Positions 19,161 to 29,174 are shown, counted from the first letter of the stretch. The stretch is DNA of 64,000 nt from Ferrovum sp. PN-J185 (GCF_001581925.1 NZ_LQZA01000001.1:124001-188000); one strand, 5' to 3'. Numbers and translations: made by a program. The notes: generated by a model not told the origin, from the letters alone.

Positions 19161-20396
19161 TTGAAAATTAATAATGTTAGTCAAATCTTTGGTCAAATCA
19201 AATCCAACGGCGAAGTGGTATTAGTGAACCCTGAAGGGGTTTACTTCAGTCCTTCCTCTAGTGTGAATGTAGGTGCTTTGGTTGCTACTACTAATAATAT
19301 AAGTAACAGTGACTACATGAATGGTAAAGCCACCTACACTCGTGGTAATGCCTCAGGCTCTGTGGTTAATGAAGGTAACATCACTGCAGGTTTAGGACGT
19401 TATGTGGCACTCCTTGCTCCTTCAGTTAGAAACAGTGGCATTATCATCGCTCAAATGGGGACTGCTGTTCTTGCCTCAGGAGATGTGATTACCCTTAACT
19501 TTAATTCAGGTAATCATTTAGCTTCTATTACCGCTACCTCAAGTAGCATTAGCGCATTGGTTGAGAACAAGAATGCTGTGATTGCTCCTGGAGGACTCAT
19601 TATCCTCTCCGCCCGTGCTGCTAACCAATTGGTGGGAGGAGTAATTAACCAGGGCGGTAAAGTCTCAGTCAGTAACTTGGCCCTTAATCAAGTGGGTGGA
19701 CGTATCGTTATTGATGGCGATAATGTTAACTTAAATAATCAATCCACTACCTTAGCTCAGGGCAGTAGCAATGGCGGACAAGTCAGTATTACCGGTAACA
19801 CGGTAACCTTAAATACTGGCTCCACCATCGACACCTCATCCACCACCCAAGGCAATGGTGGTTCTGTTTATGTCATGTCACAACATACCACTACTGTTAA
19901 TGGCACCATTAACAGCCAAGGGGGAGTGAAGGGCGGTAACGGTGGAGTGGTTGAAACCAGCTCTCACGGTACTATGATCTTAGGGCAGACTGCCAATATT
20001 AATGTTTCAGCACAAAGTAATCAGGGCACCAACGGTACTTGGGTATTAGATCCCTATAACTTAACCATTGATGCTAGCAGCGCTGCAGTCATCTCCCAAG
20101 CATTAAACACCGGTAGTGTGACCTTAGCAGTGAACTCAACTGGTTGCTCCAGTGTTGGAGTATGCACCACAGGAGCAGGTAATTTAATTATTGATAGTGG
20201 TGTCACTATTCAAAAAACCTCAGGATCACTCTCCACCTTAAACTTAATCGCTGATGGTAGTTTTATTAATAACGGTATCATCAACGGCACCTTATTGAAT
20301 GTCTCCATTCAAGCTGCTCAAGTACTCTTGAATAGCGGTAGCCAAATTAACGCTAACCAAGTATCAGTGACTTCCAGCCAAGGAGAATGGACTTGA
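19161..20396 (+). pseudogene. Two-partner-secretion exoprotein (filamentous haemagglutinin-like), truncated at both ends
   Basis: 411 codons of a large secreted beta-helix protein. The start corresponds to the middle of a TPS domain (VSQIFGQIKSNGEVVLVNPEG, then VNVGALVATT). The signal peptide and first part of the TPS domain are missing, and no Met start with a ribosome binding site exists. The body is rich in N, S, T, G and V repeats such as GGRIVIDGDNVNL and GNGGSVYVMSQHTTTVNG. The 3' end runs straight into an IS3-family orfA at 20387. No TpsB transporter gene is nearby. A working protein is very unlikely. Confidence 0.8.
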
Positions 20397-20656
20397 AGAA
20401 GCGATTTACAGAGGAACAGATTATTGGGTTTTTGAAGGAAGCAGAAGCTGGCATTCCTGTAAAAGAGCTATGCCGTCGACATGGTTTTAGCGATTGTTCT
20501 TTTTATACTTGGCGTGCCAAGTTTGGAGGAATGACAATACCGGATGCTAAAAAGCTGCGGGATTTAGAGTCTGAGAACAGTAAATTAAAGAAACTGTTGG
20601 CTGAGGCTATACTGGACGCTGAAGCTTTAAAAGTGGCTCTTGGACGAAAGTACTAA
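20387..20656 (+). CDS. IS3-family transposase OrfA
   Basis: 89-aa helix-turn-helix protein with KKRFTEEQIIGFLKEAEAGI at the N-terminus, the HTH helix KELCRRHGFSDCSFYTWRAK (residues about 26-45), and a C-terminal leucine-zipper-like segment (LRDLESENSKLKKLLAEAIL). It binds IS ends and is normally fused to OrfB by a -1 ribosomal frameshift. GGAG lies just upstream of the ATG. OrfB is broken, so only OrfA could be made. Confidence 0.85.
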   Translation: MDLKKRFTEEQIIGFLKEAEAGIPVKELCRRHGFSDCSFYTWRAKFGGMTIPDAKKLRDLESENSKLKKLLAEAILDAEALKVALGRKY

Positions 20657-21516
20657 GCCCACAAGACAAACGCGAGGCTGTAAAGCTTATGTGCCAGACT
20701 ACGGCTATTTCTGAGCGACGTGCCTGTTATCTTGTGGGTATATCAAGAACTGTTCTTCATTACCAGCCTGTAAGTGGGACAAAGAATCAGGAACTACAGC
20801 AACGTATTGTTGATCTTGCCCAAGAGAGACGTCGATTTGGTTATAGACGTATTCATGCCTTATTAAGACGTGAAGGAGTAGAAGCCAACCATAAAAAGGT
20901 ATTCCGTCTTTATCAGTAAGCAGGGTTGGCTGTTAAACGTAGACGTAAGAGACATGGCGTGATGGTACAAAAGCAGAGCTTGTTCTTAACCATTAGCCCT
21001 AATGAGGTATGGTCCATGGATTTTGTATCAGATGCCCTAGCCAGCGGAAGAAGGGTTAAAGCATTGACCATTATGGATGATTTTACTAAAGAGTCCATTG
21101 ATATTGCTCTTGAACACGGTATATCGGGACAACAGGTGACCCGTATACTGGATCAAGCTATTTACTTTAGAGGTGCTCCTAAAGCCATTCGAACGGATCA
21201 AGGGCCGGAATTCACAGGTAAAGCACTAGATCAATGGGCTTATAGGCATGGGGTAGAGTTACGTTTAATACAACCTGGGAAACCTACCCAAAATGCCTAT
21301 ATAGAAAGTTTTAACGGTAAATTCAGGGATGAATGCTTGAATGAGCATTGGTTCATGAGTTTAAAAGAAGCGAGAGTACTTATTAATGCTTGGCGAAAAG
21401 ATTACAACGAGCATAGACCACATAGTGCTCTGAACTATCAAACGCCAGCAGAGTTTGCGGCAGCATTTAGGTCAAAGCAAACAGGGTCAGTATTACAGGA
21501 AAAGAAGGATGTTTAA
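20653..21516 (+). pseudogene. IS3-family transposase OrfB with in-frame nonsense codon
   Basis: The -1 frame relative to orfA encodes a DDE integrase: SERRACYLVGISRTVLHY, then a complete catalytic core with Asp in [11 protein letters not shown], Asp in IRTDQGPEF and Glu in [22 protein letters not shown] at 20917-20919 interrupts RLYQ-(stop)[11 protein letters not shown]; relatives have Glu or a similar residue there (RLYxEAGL), so a single substitution explains it. Reading is otherwise open on both sides in the same frame. Confidence 0.85.
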
Positions 21517-21568
21517 CAGAATTTTACTAGATCGACACTGAGACTATAAATGGGGGTAGGTCAGGGTT

Positions 21569-21937
21569 GTTCCTAAGGCTCAGCTTATTATTCTTAAACC
21601 ACGTATCAAACCCTTTGTTGATCATGGTTACAATATTAATATTGGTAATGAAGATGTTAAGTTACAAGTTATTCAAAATGTTAATAAGGTTTATCATGAC
21701 GCAGGTACTGAAGTTAAACATATTAACTTTACCTATCTTCATAATGGTGTAAAAGACACTTATCAGTTATCTTTGCACAAGAGAGGTATTATGATTATTC
21801 CTGATGGTAAGTCTGCTGCCTCATACGTTGATAATCATCGTGATGAGATTGTTGGTGAAAGTATTGTTAATGCTGTAAAAGAATTTTCGATTAATGAAGA
21901 TTCTCTCAAAACGATTTACATTAAATTTAACCAATAA
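21569..21937 (+). pseudogene. C-terminal fragment of an unidentified protein, cut by the IS3 element
   Basis: Starting 5 bases after the IS3 right end, a 122-codon frame stays open without a start codon (VPKAQLIILKPRIKPFVDHG, then NINIGNEDVKLQVIQNVNKV) and ends at TAA 21935-21937. Hydrophilic, Asn/Lys/Val-rich, with no cysteines or membrane segment. I do not recognise the family. The abrupt start at the element boundary suggests that the IS removed or separated its 5' part; it is not obviously the continuation of the exoprotein. Confidence 0.5.
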
Positions 21938-22117
21938 CCTTTACTTAATTTCAGTTTGACTGGTTTGGCGTTTTTTTGCTAAATCATTTCTTTTTACCAT
22001 TTGCCTTTCTTGTCTTTTATCTAGACATCTTTGTTTAATACAATTTAATATATAAGTATTTTCTCGTGATTTTATATTTGTGATACTTGTCTTTAATTCT
22101 CTTTGTGAGTAACTAAT

Positions 22118-22588
22118 ATGTCTGACATAAAACCCCCTGTTCCTCCTTTTACTGAGGAAACTGCTAAACAAAAGGTAAGAATGGCTGAGGATGCTTGGAA
22201 CAGCCGTGATCCTGATCGTGTGGTTCAAGTGTATACAGAAAACACTTTATGGCGTAACCGTGCTGAGTTTCCCAAAGGAAGAGTGGAAGTCCATGGTTTT
22301 TTAAGCCGTAAATGGGCTCGTGAAATTGATTACCGTCTGATTAAAGAATTATGGGCTTATACCGACAATCGAATTGCTGTACGTTTTGCCTATGAATGGC
22401 GTGATGATTCTGGCCAATGGTACCGAAGCTACGGTAATGAAAACTGGGAATTTAACGAATTTGGTTTAATGCAGCGCCGCTTTGCCAGTATCAATGATTT
22501 GCCTATTAAAGAGTCGGATCGTTTATTTCATTGGCCGTTAGGTCGTCGCCCGGATGACCATCCTGGATTGTCTGATTTAGGTCTTTAA
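22118..22588 (+). CDS. DUF1348 / SnoaL-like (NTF2 fold) protein
   Basis: 156 aa, the usual length for DUF1348 proteins. Characteristic stretches are [19 protein letters not shown] near residue 27, [11 protein letters not shown] near residue 46, and the C-terminal [16 protein letters not shown] and [13 protein letters not shown]. It has a cone-shaped NTF2-like fold; the family's biochemical function is not established. The preceding 180 bp (21938-22117) are AT-rich and contain nothing recognisable. alkA follows after 2 bases, so co-expression is likely. Confidence 0.85.
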   Translation: MSDIKPPVPPFTEETAKQKVRMAEDAWNSRDPDRVVQVYTENTLWRNRAEFPKGRVEVHGFLSRKWAREIDYRLIKELWAYTDNRIAVRFAYEWRDDSGQWYRSYGNENWEFNEFGLMQRRFASINDLPIKESDRLFHWPLGRRPDDHPGLSDLGL

Positions 22589-22590
22589 TA

Positions 22591-23493
22591 TTGAATCAGT
22601 CATCTATTAGGGGAGAGTTCACTCTCCCCTTGCCTGAACATTACAGGATAAGTGATATTCTCCCCTATCACGAGAGAGATAGGAGCGCTTTATCTGAAGA
22701 GGTGACCGGTTCCACATTACGTAAAGCCATACTTTGGCAACACTCTCCTGTGGAAATTCAACTTAATTTTTCTGATGATTTAGTTCATGCGGTTATTTAT
22801 TGTAATGATCCACCGCAATATGATTGGAATGGCTTTTTTTCACGCTGTATTCAACGTATGTGTGGTTTGACTCAGCCCATCGACTTATTTCGTGATCAGT
22901 GGGGACAACATGAAGAATTACAGCCTTTGTTTGATACTGGAACACATTTAAGATTTGCACTCACGCCCACTGTGTTTGAGGCATTAAGTTGGGCTGTGGT
23001 ATCACAACAAATTAGTGTTAAAGCTGCAGTGCAACTTCGACATCGTATGATTAAGGTTTGCTCAGTGACAACTGAATCAGGTTTGTATTGCTATCCTGAT
23101 GCAAAGAGATTATCGCAAGTTACTTTAGAAGATTTATTGGCTATTGGTTTCCCCAAGGCTAAAGCAGAAACTTTACACCGTTTATGTGACTTTGCATTAG
23201 ATCAAGACTTAGATGAATTGGACGGTAATAACGAACATCACATGTATGATCTGAGTCAGCGATTACTCGCTATTAAAGGGATTGGACATTGGACTGTTAA
23301 TTACGGGTTATTACGTGGATATGGTTATCTTGATGGCTCACTACATGGAGATATTGCTTTGCGTCGCGCTTTGCAAATACTCTGGCAACATCCAGATGAT
23401 ATTACTGACAAACAGGCAGAGGCTTGGTTATCACAGTTCACACCATGGCGTGCCTTGGTCGCAGCTTATCTATGGCAATATACTGGTGCCTAG
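22591..23493 (+). CDS. alkA: DNA-3-methyladenine glycosylase II
   Basis: Base-excision enzyme that removes alkylated purines. 300 aa, close to E. coli AlkA. The N-terminal beta domain is followed by the HhH-GPD fold: LSWAVVSQQISVKAA near residue 131, then the helix-hairpin-helix LLAIKGIGHWTVNY near residue 225, and the catalytic Asp in HGDIALRRAL about 23 residues later. The start is TTG; no ATG with a better context occurs before the conserved domain. Confidence 0.85.
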   Translation: MNQSSIRGEFTLPLPEHYRISDILPYHERDRSALSEEVTGSTLRKAILWQHSPVEIQLNFSDDLVHAVIYCNDPPQYDWNGFFSRCIQRMCGLTQPIDLFRDQWGQHEELQPLFDTGTHLRFALTPTVFEALSWAVVSQQISVKAAVQLRHRMIKVCSVTTESGLYCYPDAKRLSQVTLEDLLAIGFPKAKAETLHRLCDFALDQDLDELDGNNEHHMYDLSQRLLAIKGIGHWTVNYGLLRGYGYLDGSLHGDIALRRALQILWQHPDDITDKQAEAWLSQFTPWRALVAAYLWQYTGA

Positions 23494-23554
23494 TTAGTTA
23501 TCTTTAAGAGGTGTTAAGTCCATCATAATGATGGGACGTGTTAAAATTCACCTC

Positions 23555-24205
23555 ATGAGTAAATCATTAATACAATTATTTCAAAATAATCGCGCGTGGG
23601 TAGACGAGGTGTTGTCACACAATCCTCACTTTTTTAGCCATCTCGCAACTCAGCAAGCCCCTGAATATTTATGGATTGGTTGCTCTGACTCTAGGGTGCC
23701 CGCAAATCAAATCACTGGACTTGAACCAGGGGAAGTCTTTGTTCATCGTAATGTTGCTAATGTGGTTGTGCATACAGATTTAAATTCTTTATCAGTAATC
23801 CAGTTTGCAGTTGATGTCTTAAAAGTAAAACATATTATTGTGGTAGGGCATTATGGTTGTTCTGGGGTACATGCTGCTTTGCATGGTAATCGTATTGGTA
23901 TTGCTGATAATTGGCTACGTCATGTGCGTGATGTACATGATAAACATCGTCAACTAATTGACTCTGTCAGCTGCGAACATGACCGCTATGATAAGTTATG
24001 TGAGTTTAACGCCATTGAACAAGCGCTTAATGTGTGTCAAACAACCATGGTGCAGGATGCTTGGAGTAGTGGCCAAGAGCTCAATGTTCATGCCTGGGTA
24101 TATGGTATAAAAGACGGATTAATTCGGGACTTGGGTTTTAGTGTTGCCAGTAATGACGAGTTAAACGATATCTATCCTAAAACCATCGCTTCTATTTATT
24201 GTTAA
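23555..24205 (+). CDS. can: Beta-class carbonic anhydrase
   Basis: Interconverts CO2 and bicarbonate. 216 aa from the chosen ATG (MSKSLIQLF), which aligns with E. coli Can; a nine-codon upstream extension to 23528 is unlikely. Zinc ligands are visible: Cys in IGCSDSRVPA near residue 42, with the Asp-Arg dyad, and His-x2-Cys in GHYGCSGV near residue 101. LEPGEVFVHRNVANVV is also diagnostic. It could supply bicarbonate or help pH homeostasis. Convergent with phhB. Confidence 0.93.
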   Translation: MSKSLIQLFQNNRAWVDEVLSHNPHFFSHLATQQAPEYLWIGCSDSRVPANQITGLEPGEVFVHRNVANVVVHTDLNSLSVIQFAVDVLKVKHIIVVGHYGCSGVHAALHGNRIGIADNWLRHVRDVHDKHRQLIDSVSCEHDRYDKLCEFNAIEQALNVCQTTMVQDAWSSGQELNVHAWVYGIKDGLIRDLGFSVASNDELNDIYPKTIASIYC

Positions 24206-24211
24206 TAGTGA

Positions 24212-24517
24212 CTAATTAATTATTCCCTGAATATCTTTTTCAATAGCATCGGCAAGTATCACATCAAGCCTCGTGATTGCATTAATATCATGTGTGTAGA
24301 GTTCAACGATGACTTCACTATATTTAATAGTGAGATTGGGGTGATGCTGTTCTTTTTCAGCAATAATACTAATTTGATTGACTACGGCCATCGACTCTAA
24401 CCAGTTTTTCGTGTGCCATTTACGTATTAGGCGCTGAGACACATAACTCCAATTGTTGAGTGTCTGTGATAATGCTTGAGCGATATCTTGATCAGTCAAA
24501 GGTAGTAATTGAGTCAT
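24212..24517 (-). CDS. phhB: Pterin-4-alpha-carbinolamine dehydratase
   Basis: 101 aa, typical size. Carries the family signature EKEQHHPNLTIKYSEV and YTHDINAITRLD, which include the active-site histidines. It dehydrates 4a-hydroxytetrahydrobiopterin, recycling the pterin of aromatic amino acid hydroxylases; no phhA is present in the window, so it may act in another pterin process. mutM lies 22 bases upstream on the same strand. Confidence 0.9.
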   Translation of the reverse strand: MTQLLPLTDQDIAQALSQTLNNWSYVSQRLIRKWHTKNWLESMAVVNQISIIAEKEQHHPNLTIKYSEVIVELYTHDINAITRLDVILADAIEKDIQGIIN

Positions 24518-24539
24518 AGTTAGCGAGCCTTATTTAAAT

Positions 24540-25358
24540 CTATCGTTGGCAGTGTGGACAAAAGAAAGTTGAGCGTTGTCCTTGCCGGATACGTTTGATC
24601 GGTATCTGGCAGCGATAGCAGGGTTGATGTTCACGATCATATACTTGATGATGAATTTGGAAATAACCATTTTTTTCTGTGCCATGCTGAAAGTCTTTTA
24701 ACGTACTTCCTCCTAACTCTATAGCATGATGAAGGGTGTTTAGAATGCTTTCTGCTAGGGTTTGGTAGCGTTGTTTGGAAATACGCTTAGCACTGCGTTG
24801 AGGTAGTATTCCTGCCTTAAATAAGGCTTCACTTGCATAAATATTGCCCACCCCAACAACAATCTCACCACCTAATAGTAACGGTTTAATTGCCTGTACT
24901 CTGGTATGAGCGTGTTGCCATAAATAGTGACCATTAAATAATGGATCAAAGGGTTCAATACCTAGTTTTTTAAAAAAAGGCAGAAAACAAGACTCATCAT
25001 GAGGGTCAGCCCAAATCAGAGCACCAAAACGACGGGGATCATTATAAATTAGACTATAGTCCCCAATACTAAAGGAGGCGTGATCATGTTTAGTCAAAGG
25101 GGCATTACGTGGTTTGATAGTTAGTGTTCCCGTCATGCCCAGATGAACCATCAGACTACCTTGGGTGGTACTAATAATTAAGTATTTGGAGCGCCGATTA
25201 ATCGCTGTAATAGTAGCGCCACAGATTTTTTTACTTAATTGTGAATCGATAGGATAACGCAGTTTGGGAGTAAGGATTGTCGCCTTGTCAACTTTATAAT
25301 TAATGAGATACGGTAGCAAAGATAAGCGCGTTACCTCAACTTCAGGTAATTCTGGCAT
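24540..25358 (-). CDS. mutM: Formamidopyrimidine-DNA glycosylase
   Basis: Removes 8-oxoguanine and Fapy lesions and nicks the DNA by beta,delta-elimination. 272 aa. The start is placed at ATG 25358 so that Pro2 of MPELPEVEV, the catalytic nucleophile, follows Met; the upstream ATG at 25364 would bury it. Other sites are Lys in VHLGMTGTL, Asn in GVGNIYASEALF, and the C-terminal zinc finger CYRC...CPHC. The yhhQ stop lies 2 bases upstream. Confidence 0.95.
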   Translation of the reverse strand: MPELPEVEVTRLSLLPYLINYKVDKATILTPKLRYPIDSQLSKKICGATITAINRRSKYLIISTTQGSLMVHLGMTGTLTIKPRNAPLTKHDHASFSIGDYSLIYNDPRRFGALIWADPHDESCFLPFFKKLGIEPFDPLFNGHYLWQHAHTRVQAIKPLLLGGEIVVGVGNIYASEALFKAGILPQRSAKRISKQRYQTLAESILNTLHHAIELGGSTLKDFQHGTEKNGYFQIHHQVYDREHQPCYRCQIPIKRIRQGQRSTFFCPHCQR

Positions 25359-25360
25359 GG

Positions 25361-26086
25361 TCATACATCCAAAGAAAAAGGGGTGAATTCAGTATCACGG
25401 TCATAAAAGTCTTCATGCTCTGCTTTTTTGAGTTTATTAACTAACCAATAAGTTAACGGAGTAGCAAGAATTTCCCATAGGGTTTTGAGTCCATATTCTA
25501 GTAAGGCAATTTGTACTAGATCATGGGTCGCCCAAATGCCGTAAAAAGCCATGCCATAGAAGAGGAGGGAGTCAATTAATTCTCCTACGGCAGTGGAACC
25601 GATTGTTCTCATCCACAACCATTTACCGTTAGTCGCCACCTTCATTTTGGCAAGAACAATACTGTTGGAGAAGCTACCACACCAATAGGCAATTACAGAG
25701 GCCACTGCAATTCGCCATGCATTATCAAAAACGCCTTCTAATTGCCCTTGAAAGGTAGCCATAAATTCATTGTGAGCGGCGGGTAAATGGACAACAATAA
25801 AGGCCATTATTGAGGCAAACAGTAGGGCTACAAACCCTGCCCATACCACCCGTCGATCACGTGCATAGCCGTACACTTCGGTGAGAATATCACCAAAAAA
25901 ATAGGAGATAGGAAAGAATAATACTCCCGCTCCCACAGTTAGAGTTCCTATCACAGGTAAAGTAATATAGGTTTGTTTGGCAGCACCAATTAAATTAGAG
26001 CATAGTAAAATACAGACAAACGCCGCCATGATGAGATCATAGAAGCGGTAGTGTTTTGTGTGGTGGGTGGGTATGTTTTTATTCAT
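25361..26086 (-). CDS. yhhQ: Queuosine precursor transporter (YhhQ family)
   Basis: 241-aa membrane protein of the VUT/DUF165 family, with about six helices. Hallmarks are CSNLIGAAKQ near residue 30, the FFPISYFFGDILTEVYGYAR segment near residue 60, and GSTAVGELIDSLLFYGMAF near residue 160. Family members import the queuosine precursors preQ0 or preQ1. This fits the queCDE genes at 57.5-59.8 kb. ATG 26086 is chosen; an extension to 26173 would overlap selO by 83 bases. Confidence 0.85.
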   Translation of the reverse strand: MNKNIPTHHTKHYRFYDLIMAAFVCILLCSNLIGAAKQTYITLPVIGTLTVGAGVLFFPISYFFGDILTEVYGYARDRRVVWAGFVALLFASIMAFIVVHLPAAHNEFMATFQGQLEGVFDNAWRIAVASVIAYWCGSFSNSIVLAKMKVATNGKWLWMRTIGSTAVGELIDSLLFYGMAFYGIWATHDLVQIALLEYGLKTLWEILATPLTYWLVNKLKKAEHEDFYDRDTEFTPFSLDV

Positions 26087-26090
26087 GATG

Positions 26091-27551
26091 TTATGAAGAG
26101 CAGCTAACGGAAATCTCTTTTGCCCATTGTGGTGGGAGTTGCGCCCAATGCTGATGAGTGGGCTGCTCATCAAAGGGTTTATCTAGTACAGTTTTTAGTT
26201 GCCGCACCATACTAAAATCACCTTCTTCAGCCAGTTTGATGGCCTCTTGTGCTAAATAATTACGTAAAATAAAACGTGGATTAGTGCGGCGCATGTCACT
26301 CTGACGTTCACGGTCTTCGGAGTGTTCGAGCATTAAACGTTGGCGGTAACGTGACAACCATGAATTAAATAAAGACAGCGATCGCTCAAGTGGTGCAAAA
26401 ATCAATTCATCTTGAGATGAATTGGTGAGGCTTAACTCACATAATTGACGGAAAAAAAGTGTGAAGTCCACTTGATGGTGATGCAACATATCCAGTAAGT
26501 CTTTTATGAGTGCTGCATCACTTTCCTCTTGTTTTTTGAAGCCTAATTTTTTTCTGAATAATTGTAAGTAGCTCCATTCATAACGTTCATGAAAGCGCTC
26601 CAGTCTCTCTGAGAGGAGGGCTTCATCATTAATCAACGGCCAGAATGCAGAGGCTAAAGCCGCACAATTCCAGTAACCTGCATGAGGTTGATTGGCGTAG
26701 GAGTAGCGACCTTGTTGATCGGTATGGTTGCAAATATGTTGCCAATCAAAATGGTCAAGAAACCCATAAGGGCCGTAGTCTAAGGTGATCCCTAGTACTG
26801 ACATATTGTCTGTATTCATTACTCCATGACAAAACCCCACCGCCTGCCACTGCGCCATGAGTCGCGCTGTATGACTGACAATAAGTTCAAATAAATCAAT
26901 ATAGGGTGTATCACTTTCTAATAATTGAGGGTAATACTGATTAATAATAAAGTCTAATAAGGTTATTAGCTGGGGTAGTTGGTTACGATGAGCATAATGC
27001 TCGATATGGCCAAAGCGAACAAAAGAAGGAGACACTCGAGTCACAACAGCCGCGGTTTCTATTGTCTCTCGTCTCACTGGCAAATTAGACCCCACCAAAG
27101 CCAGCGCACGAGTGGTGGGAATATGTAATGCCGCCATGGCTTCACTGGCTAAATATTCACGGATACTTGAGCGTAGCACCGCTCGTCCATCTGCCATGCG
27201 TGAAAAAGGGGTCACGCCAGCCCCTTTGAGTTGTACCTCGTAATGCTTATCAATGGTGTTTATCGAGCCTAATAAATGGGCTCTACCATCACCCAGTTGT
27301 CCTGCCCAAACGCCAAACTGATGGCCAGAGTAAACACTACACCAGGCTTTATCAACTAACCCTGAGCATATATCAAGCCATGGTTTTGAGCGTTCAATAG
27401 GTAAATTAAGAGACTGGGCGAGCGTGTTATTCCAATCAATCCAGTAGGGTTGTGGTAATGGTTTGGTATTAACTTGTTCGATAAAAGGGTGTGCGAGACC
27501 AACAAAGGGGGTCTCATGGGACAAAAAAAGTGTTTCAGTTGGTGCGTTCAT
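26091..27551 (-). CDS. selO: Protein adenylyltransferase SelO (YdiU)
   Basis: Pseudokinase-fold enzyme that transfers AMP to Ser, Thr or Tyr of target proteins in redox homeostasis. 486 aa. Recognised by QFGVWAGQLGDGRAHLLG near residue 80, KGAGVTPFSRMADGRAVLRS near residue 108, and the nucleotide/metal site FCHGVMNTDNMSVLG near residue 240. The C-terminal CSS resembles the position where eukaryotic SelO carries selenocysteine; here it is cysteine. It precedes yhhQ by 4 bases. Confidence 0.92.
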   Translation of the reverse strand: MNAPTETLFLSHETPFVGLAHPFIEQVNTKPLPQPYWIDWNNTLAQSLNLPIERSKPWLDICSGLVDKAWCSVYSGHQFGVWAGQLGDGRAHLLGSINTIDKHYEVQLKGAGVTPFSRMADGRAVLRSSIREYLASEAMAALHIPTTRALALVGSNLPVRRETIETAAVVTRVSPSFVRFGHIEHYAHRNQLPQLITLLDFIINQYYPQLLESDTPYIDLFELIVSHTARLMAQWQAVGFCHGVMNTDNMSVLGITLDYGPYGFLDHFDWQHICNHTDQQGRYSYANQPHAGYWNCAALASAFWPLINDEALLSERLERFHERYEWSYLQLFRKKLGFKKQEESDAALIKDLLDMLHHHQVDFTLFFRQLCELSLTNSSQDELIFAPLERSLSLFNSWLSRYRQRLMLEHSEDRERQSDMRRTNPRFILRNYLAQEAIKLAEEGDFSMVRQLKTVLDKPFDEQPTHQHWAQLPPQWAKEISVSCSS

Positions 27552-27585
27552 AGCTTATTCTATCTCGTTTACGAGGAGTGGATGA

Positions 27586-28788
27586 GTGGACGATAGCAAT
27601 ACCCTGTGGGATGCAGTAGTCATTGGTGCGGGTGCCGCAGGATTGTTTTGTGCGGGACAAGCGGGACTGCGCCAAAAAAAGATATTGGTGCTGGATCACG
27701 CTAAAAAAATTGGTGAAAAAATTCGCATAAGTGGTGGTGGATTTTGTAATTTCACTAACCGTTATTCCAGTGCACAGCATTTTTTATCGCGTAATCCTCA
27801 TTTTGTTAAAAGTGCGCTTGCACGTTATCGGCCTTCAGATTTTGAAGGTTGGTTACAACATAATCATATTGCTTATCATGAAAAACATCGAGGTCAATTG
27901 TTCTGTGATCGATCGGCCCAAGATGTTATCAATATGTTATTACAACTTTGTCAGCAAACCTCTGTCACCATTCGCTTCCCAGTGACGGTCCATGATTGTC
28001 AATTAATCGATAAGGTATGGCATATTTATACCAATCAAGGCGTTGTCAACAGTCTCACTCTGGTTTGGGCGACAGGGGGGTTACCTGTACCTAAAATTGG
28101 TGCCAGTGATAAAGCACTGCAATTTGCCCAACAACGAGATCATTCAGTTATCTTACCGCGCCCGGCATTGGTTCCTTTATCTCTGACTGAGAAAGAGGAG
28201 AGTTCGTTCACTCAGTTATCTGGTTTAAGTGTTCCCGTTGTGATTCACTCTGGCAATAAAGGTGAGCATTATGGACAGGCCCACTTTGATGAGGATTTAC
28301 TATTTACGCATCGCGGATTGTCTGGTCCCGCCATACTTCAGGCCAGTAGTTATTGGCGAGAAGGTGAGAGTGTTAGCGTGGCTTTTTTGTCATCCAGTCA
28401 ATGGCAAGAGATGGATAACTCAGCGGGGGGTAAATTAGTTGAAAATATTCTCACACTTTTTTTGCCACAGCGTTTAGCTAAACATATTGCTCAAGTAACC
28501 GCTTTAGAGCAACGTCGTTTTGCAGAGTTAAATCGTACGGAAAAAGAGCGTTTAAAAAATAGTGTCTTAAACTATGTCTTTCATCCAGATAAAACCCTTG
28601 GCTGGAATAAAGCTGAGGTAATGTTAGGCGGGGTTGATACCAATTTAATGGACAGCCGCACCATGGCATCCACCGTAATTCCGCAATGTTATTTTATTGG
28701 TGAATGTGTGGATGTCACCGGGCATTTAGGTGGACATAATTTTCAATGGGCTTGGTCTAGCGCCTATGTCTGCGCTCAGTCGCTGTAA
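27586..28788 (+). CDS. NAD(P)/FAD-dependent oxidoreductase, HI0933/YhiN family
   Basis: 400-aa flavoprotein. N-terminal Rossmann motif [13 protein letters not shown] near residue 8, followed by [11 protein letters not shown] near residue 46, a signature of the HI0933-like family; C-terminal [20 protein letters not shown]. The reaction is not established for most members (BaiN is a distant relative). It has a GTG start with GAGGAG 7 bases upstream; the overlapping ATG at 27582 is in a frame that stops at once. Its 3' end overlaps convergent gloA by 13 bases. Confidence 0.85.
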   Translation: MDDSNTLWDAVVIGAGAAGLFCAGQAGLRQKKILVLDHAKKIGEKIRISGGGFCNFTNRYSSAQHFLSRNPHFVKSALARYRPSDFEGWLQHNHIAYHEKHRGQLFCDRSAQDVINMLLQLCQQTSVTIRFPVTVHDCQLIDKVWHIYTNQGVVNSLTLVWATGGLPVPKIGASDKALQFAQQRDHSVILPRPALVPLSLTEKEESSFTQLSGLSVPVVIHSGNKGEHYGQAHFDEDLLFTHRGLSGPAILQASSYWREGESVSVAFLSSSQWQEMDNSAGGKLVENILTLFLPQRLAKHIAQVTALEQRRFAELNRTEKERLKNSVLNYVFHPDKTLGWNKAEVMLGGVDTNLMDSRTMASTVIPQCYFIGECVDVTGHLGGHNFQWAWSSAYVCAQSL

Positions 28789-29174
28789 CGTGGTTGCTTC
28801 TCAATAAACTCAATTTTGTAGCCATCAGGATCCTCTACAAAAGCAATCACTGTGGTGCCATGTTTCATGGGACCTGCTTCGCGCGTGACTTTGCCGCCGC
28901 GTTCGCGAGCCATATCACAGGCTTTCTTAGCGTTATCAACTTCTACGGCAATATGGCCATAACCGTTACCAATGTCATATGAAGATGTGTCCCAGTTATA
29001 GGTGAGTTCAATAACAGCACCATGTGATTCGGGTTGGTAGCCTACAAAGGCTAGGGTAAAGCGTCCTTCAGGATAGTCTTTACGACGTAATACATGCATT
29101 TCTAACACGTCGCAATAAAACTGAATTGAACGCTCTAAGTTACCAACGCGCAGCATGGTATGTAAGATTCTCAT
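28776..29174 (-). CDS. gloA: Lactoylglutathione lyase (glyoxalase I)
   Basis: Converts the methylglyoxal-glutathione hemithioacetal to S-lactoylglutathione. 132 aa. Opens with [20 protein letters not shown], with the metal-binding His near residue 5, followed by a Glu in [10 protein letters not shown], His in [11 protein letters not shown] and Glu in YKIEFIE, completing the nickel-type site. Glutathione use agrees with the GST at 32.4 kb. Confidence 0.95.
   Translation of the reverse strand: MRILHTMLRVGNLERSIQFYCDVLEMHVLRRKDYPEGRFTLAFVGYQPESHGAVIELTYNWDTSSYDIGNGYGHIAVEVDNAKKACDMARERGGKVTREAGPMKHGTTVIAFVEDPDGYKIEFIEKQPRYSD

Larger units (their letters stand above)
20387..21563 (+). mobile_element. 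IS3-family element, left end missing or degenerate, orfB broken
   Basis: Contains overlapping orfA and orfB of an IS3-family element. The right end is recognisable: the complement of 21534-21563 begins TGACCTACCCCCATTTATAG, a typical IS3-family inverted repeat. No matching left repeat is found; the exoprotein frame runs directly into orfA. A weak 8-of-12 match (TGACTTCCAGCC, 20368-20379) could be a degenerate left end. The 4-bp TCAG appears before that point and at the right end. The element is probably immobile. Confidence 0.8.

Noticed and set aside
17434..22117. Genomic island integrated at tRNA-Ser with att repeats
   Set aside because: No integrase gene and no second copy of the tRNA 3' end were found; the accessory DNA can be explained by insertion sequences alone.
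21941..22228. Minus-strand ORF of 95 codons
   Set aside because: It overlaps the conserved DUF1348 start and has low-complexity basic composition typical of a shadow frame in AT-rich DNA.
25359..25364. MutM starting MTMPELPEVE at 25364
   Set aside because: The catalytic residue is the N-terminal proline after Met removal, which requires the start at 25358.
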